A program made the translations under genes and the position numbers. A DNA stretch of 64,000 bases from Nautilus pompilius. Its lineage: Eukaryota; Mollusca; Cephalopoda; Nautilida; Nautilidae. Positions within the stretch are counted from its first letter, which is position 1, and each line of letters starts with the position of its first letter. This document shows, piece after piece, positions 22,646-33,601 of this stretch. The stretch spans positions 1,882,158 through 1,946,157 of the forward strand of contig JACATO010000120.1 in NCBI GenBank assembly GCA_018389105.1, given 5' to 3'. The notes beneath the pieces are model-generated. The model was not told the origin of the DNA. It searched no databases and saw only the letters and a program-made list of their open reading frames with translations.

Positions 22646-25600
22646 TCTTTCTCATAGTTTTCTTGTCTTAAAACAAAATTAAGTACACTGGTGGGAGCTT
22701 ACAAGCTCGGCAGCAATATCTCTATGGCGATAGTTAGACTAGATTTTTAAAAGGCCACCAGACAAAATGTTGTTCATTTATTTATTCAATCATTTTTTCG
22801 CCGAGTTCCCCCTCCGTCTCGATGTTGTGCGGTCAGATTCGCTGCGCTGACAGGCTAGCGGTGATGAGTCAGAGCACTGGTCTGTAGGCTGCATCATACA
22901 CATTCTTGAAGAAAACTGTCTTTAAGTTAGCTCCTAACCATTGACCTATTAGACGGCCAATTTATAATATACTTCCAGTTAAAGGCGCTGCCCCGAGCCC
23001 CATTTTTAATGCCGATCCCTCCAGACCTTATTTACACAGCAAAGACTATTAGCAAGCCGTTTTCCTATCCCGTCATTTATAACGTGGCTGAACTGTTGGC
23101 TTCATTAGAATATATCGGAGAGCTATTGTATGTAGTCTAGGCTGATCGGCAAGGGTTCACTTCCGCCCTAATTCGCACCACCCACATATTAATGGCGAAA
23201 GGTTCGATTCTCAGCATTAACACATCGATTAAATCCTTTTGTCTTTTGCAGCTGTCCCTGGTATGTATTTACCGTTTACTGAGATCGGTTCTCGACTGAA
23301 CAATGATCCCAAACCTCTCTGTTTATGATAATAGGTCAATTATGTCGGTTATTGATCCCAGACAACCAGCGCCAAGAAATAATTTACAACAGCCATGTTG
23401 GTGTTGTTTTGACGTCCGACACAGCGCGGTTTATAATAACACACCTTAGCCCCAGCCTGGTACAGTGCCCACAAATCCCCCAAAACATTGGCTATCACGG
23501 ACCTGGTGGCGGAATGCTAAACGCCATGTCTGTGCTCCCCTCAAACAAAGTCTAAAAAGCATCTTTAAAAGGGCGTGCACGACAAAAACAACACCGAAAA
23601 AATATATATATACACTACGTTTACAAATGGGCAGAAAATTGCGAAGTCTGAGGAATTTATTACTTCAAAGCTTGGTGCAGAGTTGTCGTGCGGCCAGCGC
23701 GGGTTCGACCCGCAGTCTGAATGGTCGGGTCAGATGGCGAGTGTCATAGGCTGGCTTTGCTAACGTCAAACTCGGCGTACAGTTTCTTCTGCTATTTGAA
23801 AGGATTCAACTTGGGATTGGTTTTAAAGCAAACGGAGCAAAACCCATCATCTGAGAGTTATCTCACCTTAGTAATAACGTTTCCGCTCACCGCTAACCAA
23901 CCACCCAGTTAGCAAACAGGAACTACGTTCTCCGCCTTCCACTGTAGTCAGTCTTGTAAAAATTAAAACCCGCTTCAAATCGAAACTATATACTTCCTTT
24001 TGCAGAGGTATACATTGATAAATAGTTGCTTTTTGTTGTCGCAATTCGAGAAGATAAGCAAGACTCACACGGAGACCACGACGAATCAATGCGCCAGCGC
24101 AGTATAGGGTCAAGCCGGGGTAGGCGACTCCTGGTGCTGAAGACTTGCGCATCACTTTAGCATATCTCGTGTAAATACTAACACGTGAAGCGACAATTAA
24201 ATAGCAGATGTGTTTTATAAAACCTGATATATTGCGCAAGGCTAGTGAGTGGATTACTGACAGCGAAATACCGCATACAGCGACCAGCCATCTTAGATTA
24301 ATCAGCTTGCACGTCTGTAAAGTGTAAGCTTCTGGTGCTTTACTGTTCAACCAATAAAATAGAAAAAGAGTCCACTTTTATATGTTGATTATTTTAAATT
24401 ATGGGCTGTTTAATGCAGTATGAAAGTCGCTTCGAATTCAGCCGGACTTTTAAAAAATAATGTTTACATTTAAATATGGTTGAAATAAGATATATTCACC
24501 GGGTGTATCGATAAAAGCATGTAAATAATATACTCTAAATCAGCTGTGAAAAAGTGATATCAGTGTGGATTGCTTACTCTTCAACAAATAAAAACCAAGA
24601 AGCACAGAACTGATCTGGGTAAAAGGATTTTCGGAGAAATAGAGTGAGTGCACGTTGTATTTATCCAAGTCTTGCGAATTTCAGTGCAGCAACTAAAAGT
24701 TTGATTAGTAGATTCAGAAATTTTCATACACGTGAAAGACCAGACAAAGAGATAAGGGGAATGGCAAAGGATGGTAGGAAGAAAATTGCTACACAGGTTG
24801 CCAAAGAGCAGCAAGAAAGACAAGAAGCCATTATTAGTCTCTAATAAATACGATGCAGACTGTATCCAAAAAGAATTCATCAGTAAGAAGAATGGAGCAG
24901 AACGACCATCATTTCTAAAAGGAGCCCTAAAGATCAGTAGGGTTTAGATCAAATTCTATAGAAAAATGAAAGTAAAAAATAAAAATAACAAACAAACAAC
25001 CTTTCTATCAGGTTGTATAACATGGGTCTGGAGAAGAAGAGTTTGGTGACAGTTGTGCAGTTGCCCAATTTTGAGAGAGGTGATTTAAAAGGCTCTGTTT
25101 TGCGGGTGTATGACTTTAAAACGTAGTTAGTCAGTTGGAGTAGATAGAAGAAATCGTGGACAGTTCTGTATACAGGGATATACTGAAAAGAAATATTATC
25201 ATCGGCGAGGAAACTGCTGGGACAAAATTATATTCTTTAACAAGACATTGGTCCCAATAATGCCCCAAGTTAAGTGAAGATTTTCAAAAAGGAGACATAA
25301 AGATGTCTGAATGATCAGCAAAGTATTCAGGTGTAAACTCAATTTAACGGCTGTGGAAAGATTAAAAAGCAAGCAGTGAATCAGAAAAAAGTTGACATCT
25401 TTGAGTCGGTTAAAAGCTGCCGTTTCGGAAGAATGGAACTTATTCCATACCAGACGTTTGCTAACTGCTATTCTAGTGACACCAGTGAAAGTGTGAAAAC
25501 AAATATCAATATTTTGCATGTTTAGACAGCCCTTTAATTAGACAGCTTGCGATAAACGATACACACAATTAACTAACGGAAGTAGAGTTATTTTCAACGT

Positions 25601-25802
25601 TCTCTTTATTTTTCATTCACGAAGATAGGCGACAGCCGACTGGGTCTTAAAACCAGCCCGGGCATCCTTCACCTACTAGGTCGGCCCATTATTCATTAAT
25701 GTGTTGCTTATCTGCGAAAATAGACAAAATACTTGAAAAAAAAACCGAATAATATCCATTAAAAATTAAATTTATTTTCAGTAACACAAACACACGTCAG
25801 GT
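22646..25802. other. Gene-poor stretch
   Basis: No recognised gene. A 160-codon minus-strand frame at 23868-24350 has no family resemblance or splice context. A hairpin-like GCGGGTTCGACCCGC lies near 23697. Frames near 24644-24844 and 25199-25519 are not recognised. Confidence 0.4.
23110..23290 (+). repeat. tRNA-like SINE fragment
   Basis: A weak box-A-like TAGGCTGATCGGCAAGG near 23139 is followed by AAAGGTTCGATTCTCAG near 23200, a near-perfect polymerase III box B. Then comes a pyrimidine tract and CAGCTGTCCCTGGTATGTAT. Box spacing is longer than in a tRNA, consistent with a diverged SINE. Boundaries are approximate. Confidence 0.35.
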
Positions 25803-26304
25803 CTAAGAGAGTAGGCGCCTGCGCAGTTCGCTGCATCTGGCAGTGACCCCATCAACGATACCCTTATTGTTAAGTTTGGCCAGAATCCCTTTTTCCACAG
25901 ACATCAGCATGAACGCCTCAGGATGTTCTTGCGTCATTGTACCCCTTAAACGGCTTTTGATTCTCTTCAAAGCAGAGAGAGACCGTTCACATGCCACTTG
26001 TGACACGGGCAGCGTTAGCAGCAGCTTGTAGGCAAGCCCAATGCTCTTGTAGGCATCAGTGAATAGGTTCAACCCGAGGAGCACCTTGTAGCAGCAGAGA
26101 GGGCAGGCTCTACATCAGTTACATGTACTCGACAGAGTCTTCCTGTCCTGTTCAGACTCACTGTCACTGCCCCTCCTGCACTGTACAAGCATCTGCTACT
26201 GGTTGTTTCAGTGTTGACCGCTGTTCTCCAAGACTTCGCAGTTCTGTTCGTAGTTGTTCCGCAGTGACACCATCATCAGATCTCAGCAAATGTTTATGCA
26301 GATG
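25803..26304 (-). pseudogene. hAT transposase, terminal exon with dimerisation domain
   Basis: C-terminal part of a hAT transposase. A clean 94-codon piece (26084-25803) carries the dimerisation block, including LPVSQVACERSLSALKRIKS and AFMLMSVEKGILAKL. It ends in a stop. Upstream, the minus strand reads HLHKHLLRSDDGVTAEQLR from 26304, immediately after a pyrimidine-rich acceptor ending TTTTATTTCAG (AG at 26306-26305). This suggests the last exon of a spliced hAT-derived gene. Between the two parts the frame changes and a TGA lies upstream of CYKVLLGLNLF, so this copy is probably dead. Upstream exons with the catalytic domain were not found. The sequence differs from the hAT relics at 13.2 and 40.8 kb, so it is a separate lineage. 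Confidence 0.85.
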
Positions 26305-28007
26305 CTGAAATAAAAGAAAAAATAATTTAGCGTCGTAAGTCATTTCGCGACTTTAAGTAGAGATGGAACCTTCCTCTGATTTAACTAGAAACAGCAATTG
26401 TTACTTAAATAGGTATGCTGTATGTTATGAATATCATATCTGGAAAAAACCGACAACGTTAGGCTGCATTCTGGGAGTTTTGGCGACTCGTAATGATCAT
26501 TTACCGGAACAGGGTCAAATATCGAAAGAGTCGAAAACCCAGACTGTACTACACATATGACAGGTAAATTTATCGATTTCAAAGGAAAATGCCCTGTTTT
26601 TGTTAACCTTATCAGTGCTTAAACTTGGGAAAATGATCACGACAGCAAATATTGCTGAGGTAAACATAGCAGCCATCATCATCATCATAGTTCCTCATAG
26701 TTCCTCATAGTTCATCAGATGTCGCAACGAAAAACAATCACATGTTATTGGCTATTTCATGTGAAATCAATTTCATATAATTTAGGCCCCTGTGTAATAA
26801 AATTATTTAAATTTTCCTATATCAAAACCATCCAACTTTCTAAAACCTTCCGCTATTTTAGAGTTCCCGCTGCTATTTTTCGTATGTGCAAATCTAACAT
26901 CCGGTTCTGAAAGAGGATCCCCCTCGGATATCCCTTTTGCTTCAGGCAATCAGCAGTTCCCACCGTTTTTTTGGTGGTATCCGCAATTATCGCCCACGGT
27001 AATCACAAAATGTATACACCCCTGTGGTCTAGTCCCTCTGTTCGAGCAAGAGGGCGAGATGGTCTAGTCTACAACCATAGATCTAGACGGCAAGGCCTGC
27101 ATCCTCACGTCGCTTTTCCTTATGTACCACAACGTGCAGCAGTGGCGCCAATGGCTATACTTCCACTGCCCAATAATTACAATGGCACGTCAGGGGCGAC
27201 CTTTTGATAATTAGCGGGGTATCCCCGGGTGGTGGGGAGCATTTTTCTTATCCAGCCAAGCGGCCCCAGCCCACTCACCGGGGCATTGCCCAAATGCCTT
27301 TTTTGGCCAGTCCGCCCCCTGAAGATAGGCAGCGACGATACATTCCAGCAATAAGCTTTCTCCAAAGGGGGGATGACTCTGGGTGACTGAATGCCTTTTA
27401 AACTAACTGCACCCATTACGAATCAGGAACAGAGCGCAGTTAAAGCTTGTTACCCCACTGGTGCAGTAACAACTCTGAAAGGACTTAACCCCAGCTCTCT
27501 CCTACTAAGTCGGCTCATCTCTATAAAACATATTGTTAGATCTACTGGTTATTTAACGAAAACGAGATTTTTTCCTGCATGAGTTATCGTCCGTACTACT
27601 AAATCGAGCCCCACAGTTAATAAATCAATGTTAACCCCTGAGGTCTCGTTTTCCTAAATAACGCACAGTGTGATTATTTTAGTTATTAGATCTTGAGGTA
27701 ATTACTAGATCCTATAATGCATGAGTTAAAAAAAACAAATAAACATAGCTATAACAAAAGGATAGGAATTTAGTTTAAAATCTGTAGGTGACCGCTTTTA
27801 TATAAAATTGATTTTTCTGACATTTTAATGATCAGCGCAGTTTGGTTTATTATGCTACAGAATTGAACGGAATACATTAATTTAATTCTAACAAAGAGTA
27901 CATCTCACGTGATTTGTAATCGAATTCAAGTGGTGGCCAACTTAGTCGTTTCTGATCCGAGATCTATGCTTGTTATTGAATAAAAGAATAGGCTTTTATT
28001 TGTCCTA

Positions 28008-28010
<3 letters not shown>
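26305..28010. other. Gene-poor stretch upstream of the hAT exon
   Basis: Contains CATCATCATC and a small ATAGTTCCTC repeat near 26677-26715. No hAT catalytic-domain exon could be recognised on the minus strand here. Confidence 0.4.

Positions 28011-28055
<45 letters not shown>
28011..28055. repeat. GA microsatellite
   Basis: Perfect GA run of about 44 bases. Confidence 0.96.
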
Positions 28056-28056
<1 letters not shown>

Positions 28057-28395
28057 CAGGGAAGAGGGTTTGATAGCATAGCAGTGGGAAATACGTCAGC
28101 GATCCTGTTGTTGACACACCCACATCTGGCACGTCCAACACCGCACTAAGCCGGTCTGTAAATTAACAGCTTTACCAAACCTTTTAAAAATGCAACCCAG
28201 CGACTGCATTAATAGCTGAATGTTGTGAAAATAATCGTAGCGTGGGTGATAACAGATGGCGGCGTGGCTAGGTTAGGCTTCCGGTATTTAAGGCCGGGAA
28301 TAAAAATAGGCAGCCAATGGGCAAATATATCGTGAGTGCTGATAGAGTATTTTATGTCTATCATGCACATTTCTAGATATGTGTATGTGTGTGTG

Positions 28396-28514
28396 GAGAA
28401 GAGAGAGAGAGAGAGAGATGACGTCAGTACAGAGAGAGATATGACGTCAATACAGAGAGAGATGACGTCAGTACAGAGAAAGAGAGAGAGAGAGCAGAGA
28501 GAGAGAGAGAGAGA
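28396..28514 (+). repeat. CRE-satellite island, three units
   Basis: GA repeat with three full TGACGTCA palindromes at 28419, 28442 and 28463, each followed by (G/A)TACAGAGA, in the same orientation as the main array. A second GA run follows. Confidence 0.92.
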
Positions 28515-30012
28515 ACAACTTTTTAAAGTGATACTGTCATGCTACACAACGCATTCTCCTTATAGAATTTAGAGGCAATTAAAGTTTTGCAGAGTGATAT
28601 CTGAAGTGGACCGAAGACGAGACGCGAAACTGAACGATCAAAAGCGGAGATGATCTGAAGCTGACATTTATATTCTTCAGGAATCTATTCGGTACAGGTA
28701 GCGTTAATATTACCAGAGCAGTTTCATAACCTGCTGCTTACTCACAACAGATATTTTCAGATATTAAACAAGTAAATAAATAAATAAATAAAATAATGGC
28801 GGAAATGATTGGGTGCTAAATGGAAGTACGTGCCAAGGTAAGAAATTCCGTTAAAAGGTAACGATTAAGCTTGCGATGGAGATGGAAGATTAAAGCGTGT
28901 TGCAAAGATTTCTGCTAGGACAACGCTAAGGGAGGCGTTTGCTGTTAAAATGAAACAAGATGGAACCGCAAAGACGATAGTAGTAGCAGGAGGAAAATCC
29001 CTCGGCTGGCTCCCACCATAACAGAGTCTCGGGAAAGTCAACATTCGAGCGACCCGACCCACTAACCCTCTTCCTGAGGTATATATTCCTGGACTCTCAT
29101 CATCACTCACTCTGTACAAAGATGGTGACAGGTTCTACTGTTTGGAAATCTTCCCACTGCTTGCCAATCTCCACGGAACAGTCGACAGAGAGGAGCCGCC
29201 GGAATAAGGGTTAGATGAAGACGGTTTTTGCTGTCCCTTGTCCATAGATGAAGCCAGGTCTCGGGCGCCTATGAGAAAAGCGGAAACCTACCATCTGCTT
29301 AATTCCGCTCATGGCTGAGATCAAACTCGGCAGAAGCTAACCCTTGACATCGTAACCAGCAAATTTATGCGAACACCGGATTATCTTCTCAATTCGGATT
29401 TTTGTTATTTTTGCTTTTCTATGTGGACGAAGTGCGCGTGTGTAGGCCGTCGTGTTGGTGATAATCCGACCGACTGACAGAGACGCGGTGCGGAGCGGGG
29501 GGCGATCTCGCGTTCGCTCGCTGATAATGTAAATCTGATTCAAGTGGCTGTCATCTAGGACAAGGCCTTCGCTGACGCTCTCCCGGGCCGCCAGGGTTCC
29601 ACTGTCTAAATCCAGAGCTTCTTCTTTCCGTTTGAAGTTTCGAATACCGCAGCGTTTTCGGTTGGGGAGGGTAGAGGACTGGTAGAAAAAAAATAAGTAA
29701 CTCGGGTATTGGAGGACAAGACGAACCATTACGTCGAGCGGGGGAAGAAGATATCGTCACCATCATGGTCTTCATAACCGAGATGGCAGCCGTCATCAGT
29801 GGATGCAAACGAGCCTTGTAGAAGGAACCGGAAGACGCGGATGGCGAAACTAAACATATAAAAATCAAAAGCCCCGAATCGAATTACGGCGAAATCGAAA
29901 CGAAATAAAACCAATCCTCCGAATTGTATCTTTGATCTAAACTTCCTCTTGGAAAGTTCTGTGTTCCACCGTTCGTTGTTCTTTCGCCGCCTTCAGCATC
30001 GCTGAAAGATTT
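28515..30012. other. Gene-poor stretch
   Basis: A TAAA repeat near 28777-28791. The 130-codon minus-strand frame at 29337-29729 lies in GC-richer DNA. It is Arg/Thr-rich, overlaps other open frames and matches no known family. Not annotated as a gene. Confidence 0.4.
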
Positions 30013-30098
30013 TGAGAGAAAGAGTGAGATGACGTCAGTAAATAGAGAGATATGACGTCATTACAGAGAGATATGACGTCAGTAAAGAGAGAGAGAGG
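30013..30098 (+). repeat. CRE-satellite island, three units
   Basis: Three TGACGTCA palindromes at 30030, 30053 and 30074 followed by GTAAATAGAGA, TTACAGAGA and GTAAAGAGA, in the same orientation as the main array. This is the smallest well-separated copy group. Confidence 0.92.
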
Positions 30099-32690
30099 AA
30101 GGAGGAAACGATGCAATGCAGCTCTCTTAGCTTTGTGTACAGCAGGCATAACATAACACTTCACTGATCTGGTGTGGAGCGCAAATCTCAGTCATCTCCT
30201 GCAACGGCAGAAGTCAAATTTTGCCGGCTCCGTGTGTGCTTAGCCTACAACACCAGATAGTCTTGTGCCGATGTTTCGCTGGCAGACGATTCCAGGTCGC
30301 CCGACACAACATTTCTCGCCATGTTTTCAACAGCCGCTCTCTTAAAAAATGTTGGATTATGTTTTTACATACATTCTTTACTCTATGCAATTTAACCTTT
30401 GTTTCCCGCCTTCGTTTGAGAAGAATATTTCTTAAACTTCACCCCACAATTATTAATCAGCACCTTGACGGCTGGGTATTACCTAGATTTCGGACGTAAT
30501 ATTTTGAACACTTCCCCGAAAGGAGCTAATCCAGATTCCTGTATTCAACCACCGTCGTCCCGGTCACACAGCGACCTTCCGAGGTGGATCAGGGTTTGTT
30601 TGCTGACTAAAAACCAAAGCCGAAAGCATATCAGTAACAGAGCTGCTTTTCTACTAACCCATGGGACTCCGGTTGTCCTACCAGTCCATACGCCGAACTG
30701 GTGCCAATCTTTTACTGTCAATAGGCGTGAACCGAATAACTTCTCTTTAAGAAGTTACCAAATTGGCAGCGAAAGTCATGGATTATTCTAAGCTGCTGTA
30801 GCATCATATTATGAAGCCAGCTTTCTGTTCAACGGTTTCTGCTTAGAGTCGTGTATGCTGATTGGTTTGCTCGACGACAGCCAATGATGATCGATGTTAA
30901 TAAGGGTCATTGCCTCGCCGGTGGTGCAAAATTGCATATTGCTGATAACGGTCTCTCTTCTTAGAGACGAGCTAAATTTTCACCATTTCACATTCTTCGA
31001 ACGCTAATTGATCTGGAGAAAGATTGGTGGAACTTCTAACCTCATTTGTTTACGGCCTACAGGCAATAATGTCAGATCTGTGGCAGTTGTGTTGACTGAT
31101 TTTTGGTAAGGCAGTAAATCAAACCTCGCATTTACCGATGAACGATTAAATTCTCCCATTTACATGTCCATTTTTTGGAGAACACCCCGGCCTGCCTTTG
31201 GTCAGGGGATACCCGACCGGCAACCACCCTGACCTGCAAAAACGCGAAGCGATATTCCAGGCATCCAGAGCCGCTACCACCTGATAGGCGTCTAATGAAC
31301 CTACAGTTGATCCTCCGGGCCTTACAGAGTCTGGATAAGAACCCTACGAATGCATCTTAATGGACGCCCAGCAAGGGCTAGGCAACCAAGAATAGCATCG
31401 CAGCAATAGGTGAAAGGGAAAAGAAATAATTTTTATAGACTTATATAGCAGACAAAAATTGCACGTGCGAAATTTATGGTACTGAAATTTAAGTTATTAT
31501 GGTAAAGATGTGTAGTCTCTCTAGCAGACCGCCAATAAAGGGAAAGAAGAGTATTTCTGAAACCTTAACCATATCTTTAAATATCTGTAGTAAAGTTAAA
31601 TCAAATCTCCTTTTTGTATAGGGGGGCAAGGCTTCCTGCTGGCTGCTTATTGCTACCATTCTTACTTTTCTTGACGGCGGGAAATGAACCCACGCCGAGT
31701 GAAGACGGAAGTTATGGACAACGCGGCAGCTTGGGAGGCTCTTGTAATAAGGTATGGAATAAAAGACGCGGTAAGACGACCAAGATGGAAGACGACGGCA
31801 GAAGTCTCGAAGGGATGTCATTCTATTACAAGGGGCCAGTTCGTGCCAACAGAGCGATTTGACTGCCGAAAAGCAAGGACTGCCCAGCTGCTCAGCCGGA
31901 GCTGAAGATTCTCCCATAAAATTCCTTCTCTCCTGGTCCTGGCTTCCGACCTCTCCCCAAATGGACGGCCGTGATTCTCCATTGTCTGCCGTCATCCACC
32001 ACTGGCGCCTGGCTGGATGCTACCACCAGGTTCCGTAAACTATCGAACCACTGTGAACAGCGTCTATAAACCATTCTGCTGCTTATCGATCTATGTATTT
32101 TTTGATTAATAATAAGTTTAAGTGAACCAGTCTGTGCTCCTGCTGGTCCCTACTGAGTTCGCACGTGAGAGTCTGCTATAAATATCTCATTCTCTCTAAA
32201 TCACTTCTATAATTTTCCAGTGATGGCTGTTCTCCACCGGCAGCAAGAAATATTACACTGGACAATTTTGTCCGCAGGAATCGTGATGGCGTCCCAAGGA
32301 GTTTTGGATACGGAGAATTCTCTCTGTTTTCAGAAGCCTTCAGGCTAAAGACACGTTCAGCAAATTTTCCGTCTGCATTAACACGAGCAGGACGGACGGA
32401 TGTGCGGCGATTAGTGGTGGCCAACAGACGGACGAACTTCTCTGGTAACCATTGATATCGAAGTCAGAAATGAAAATTGATATGAAGAAACCCGTCTATC
32501 CTTGTGAAGAAAGACAATAACAACAGGGAAAACTTTCACTGGTTGAAACGTTTCAATATTTATAAGTATATAAACGGGCGATCTAAGTGTATGGTCGTTT
32601 CCATCTAAATGTTCTGAGACCGCCATTAACATGTCAACGATTTAATATTTTAACATGATAACCGCGGCCGAACAACGAGAGAGAGGAGGG
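30099..32690. other. Gene-poor stretch
   Basis: Apart from the exon candidate at 32221-32455, nothing is recognised. The 168-codon minus-strand frame at 31489-31995 is the longest non-repetitive frame of the window, but frames on the other strand are open over the same bases and it resembles no family. Confidence 0.4.
32221..32455 (+). CDS. Weak exon candidate
   Basis: An acceptor-like pyrimidine tract ends CTATAATTTTCCAG at 32220. One frame from there stays open for 77 codons to a TGA at 32453. The peptide is well mixed, with segments such as RNITLDNFVRRNRDG and FGYGEFSLFSEAFRL. A possible donor GTAACC lies near 32445. There is no ATG, so this would be an internal or final exon. No domain is recognised and the opposite strand is also open here, so it may be chance. 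Confidence 0.2.
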
Positions 32691-33120
32691 ACAGACAGCC
32701 AGACAAACAGACAGACAACCAGCCAGCCAGCCAGCCAGACAGTCAGACAGCCAGACAGACAGGCAGACAACCAGCTAACCAGCCAGACAGCCAGCCAGCA
32801 GCCAGGCAGCCAGCCAGCCAGCCAGACAGACAGTCAGACAGACAGACAGACAGGCAGACAAACAGACAACCAGCCAGCCAGACAGCCAGACAAACAGACA
32901 GACAACCAGCCAGCCAGCCAGCCAGACAGTCAGACAGCCAGACAGACAGGCAGACAACCAGCTAACCAGCCAGACAGCCAGCCAGCAGCCAGGCAGCCAG
33001 GCAGCCAGCCAGACAGACAGTCAGACAGACAGACAGACAGGCAGACAAACAGACAACCAGCCAGCCAGACAGCCAGACAAACAGACAGACAACCAGCCAG
33101 CCAGCCAGCCAGCCAGACAG
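32691..33120 (+). repeat. CAGC/CAGA tetranucleotide-derived array
   Basis: Degenerate (C/A)CAG(C/A) array containing a 187-base higher-order duplication. AGGCAGACAACCAGCTAACC recurs at 32761 and 32948, and CAGGCAGACAAACAGACAAC at 32851 and 33038. The Gln/Thr/Ser-rich 160-codon frame and the Cys/Leu/Trp-rich minus-strand frames are repeat translations. Confidence 0.95.
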
Positions 33121-33560
33121 CCCAAGCTGCTCAATAAACACAGTAAGGAAGCTTTGTACAAATTTATGCGCGCGCACGGCAAAGGAACGCAACAAGCCAA
33201 GACACCAGTAAGTGGTAATAATAACCCATTAACCGGGCTTATGGAAGATGATTTTAATGTTTATTTAAAAGTTTATTATCGTCCACTATGTGTCTCGGCT
33301 GTTTACTGAGAGGGGGTGGGGGCAATGAAGCGTGAGCCGACTTCTTATTTCTGCCTTACTATGGCCGTTCAAATAAAACCCGGCCGAAAATAGGGCCGCC
33401 GTAACAGTATCCGGCCGGGTTTAATTTGAACAGCCCTGTTATCGGCTCATTGTTTGGGAAGCTGGCAGCGCGCGACCGGAAATTCTCCAGCTCGAGGTAA
33501 AAATTCCCACTCGAAATCGATCCAAAGGGGTCTTTTTGTTAAAAAAAGAAAGAAAGAAGG
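33121..33560. other. Stretch between two repeats
   Basis: Contains two short GGCCGGGTT/AACCCGGCC elements near 33377-33421 that form an inverted pair (about 30 bases apart). No gene seen. Confidence 0.4.
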
Positions 33561-33561
33561 T

Positions 33562-33600
<39 letters not shown>
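33561..33600. repeat. GT microsatellite
   Basis: Perfect GT run followed by a G run. Confidence 0.96.

Positions 33601-33601
<1 letters not shown>

Noticed and set aside
23688-23715. tRNA T-arm GCGGGTTCGACCCGC
   Set aside because: Perfect small hairpin but the loop is five bases and no other arms are found.
23868-24350. 160-codon minus-strand frame
   Set aside because: No recognisable domain or splice support; plausible by chance.
29337-29729. 130-codon Arg/Thr-rich minus-strand frame
   Set aside because: GC-richer DNA with several overlapping frames; no family match.
31489-31995. 168-codon minus-strand frame
   Set aside because: Longest non-repetitive frame, but no family resemblance, no splice context, and overlapping open frames on the other strand.
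32655-33195. 160-codon Gln/Thr-rich frame and Cys/Trp-rich opposite frames
   Set aside because: Translations of the CAGC/CAGA array.
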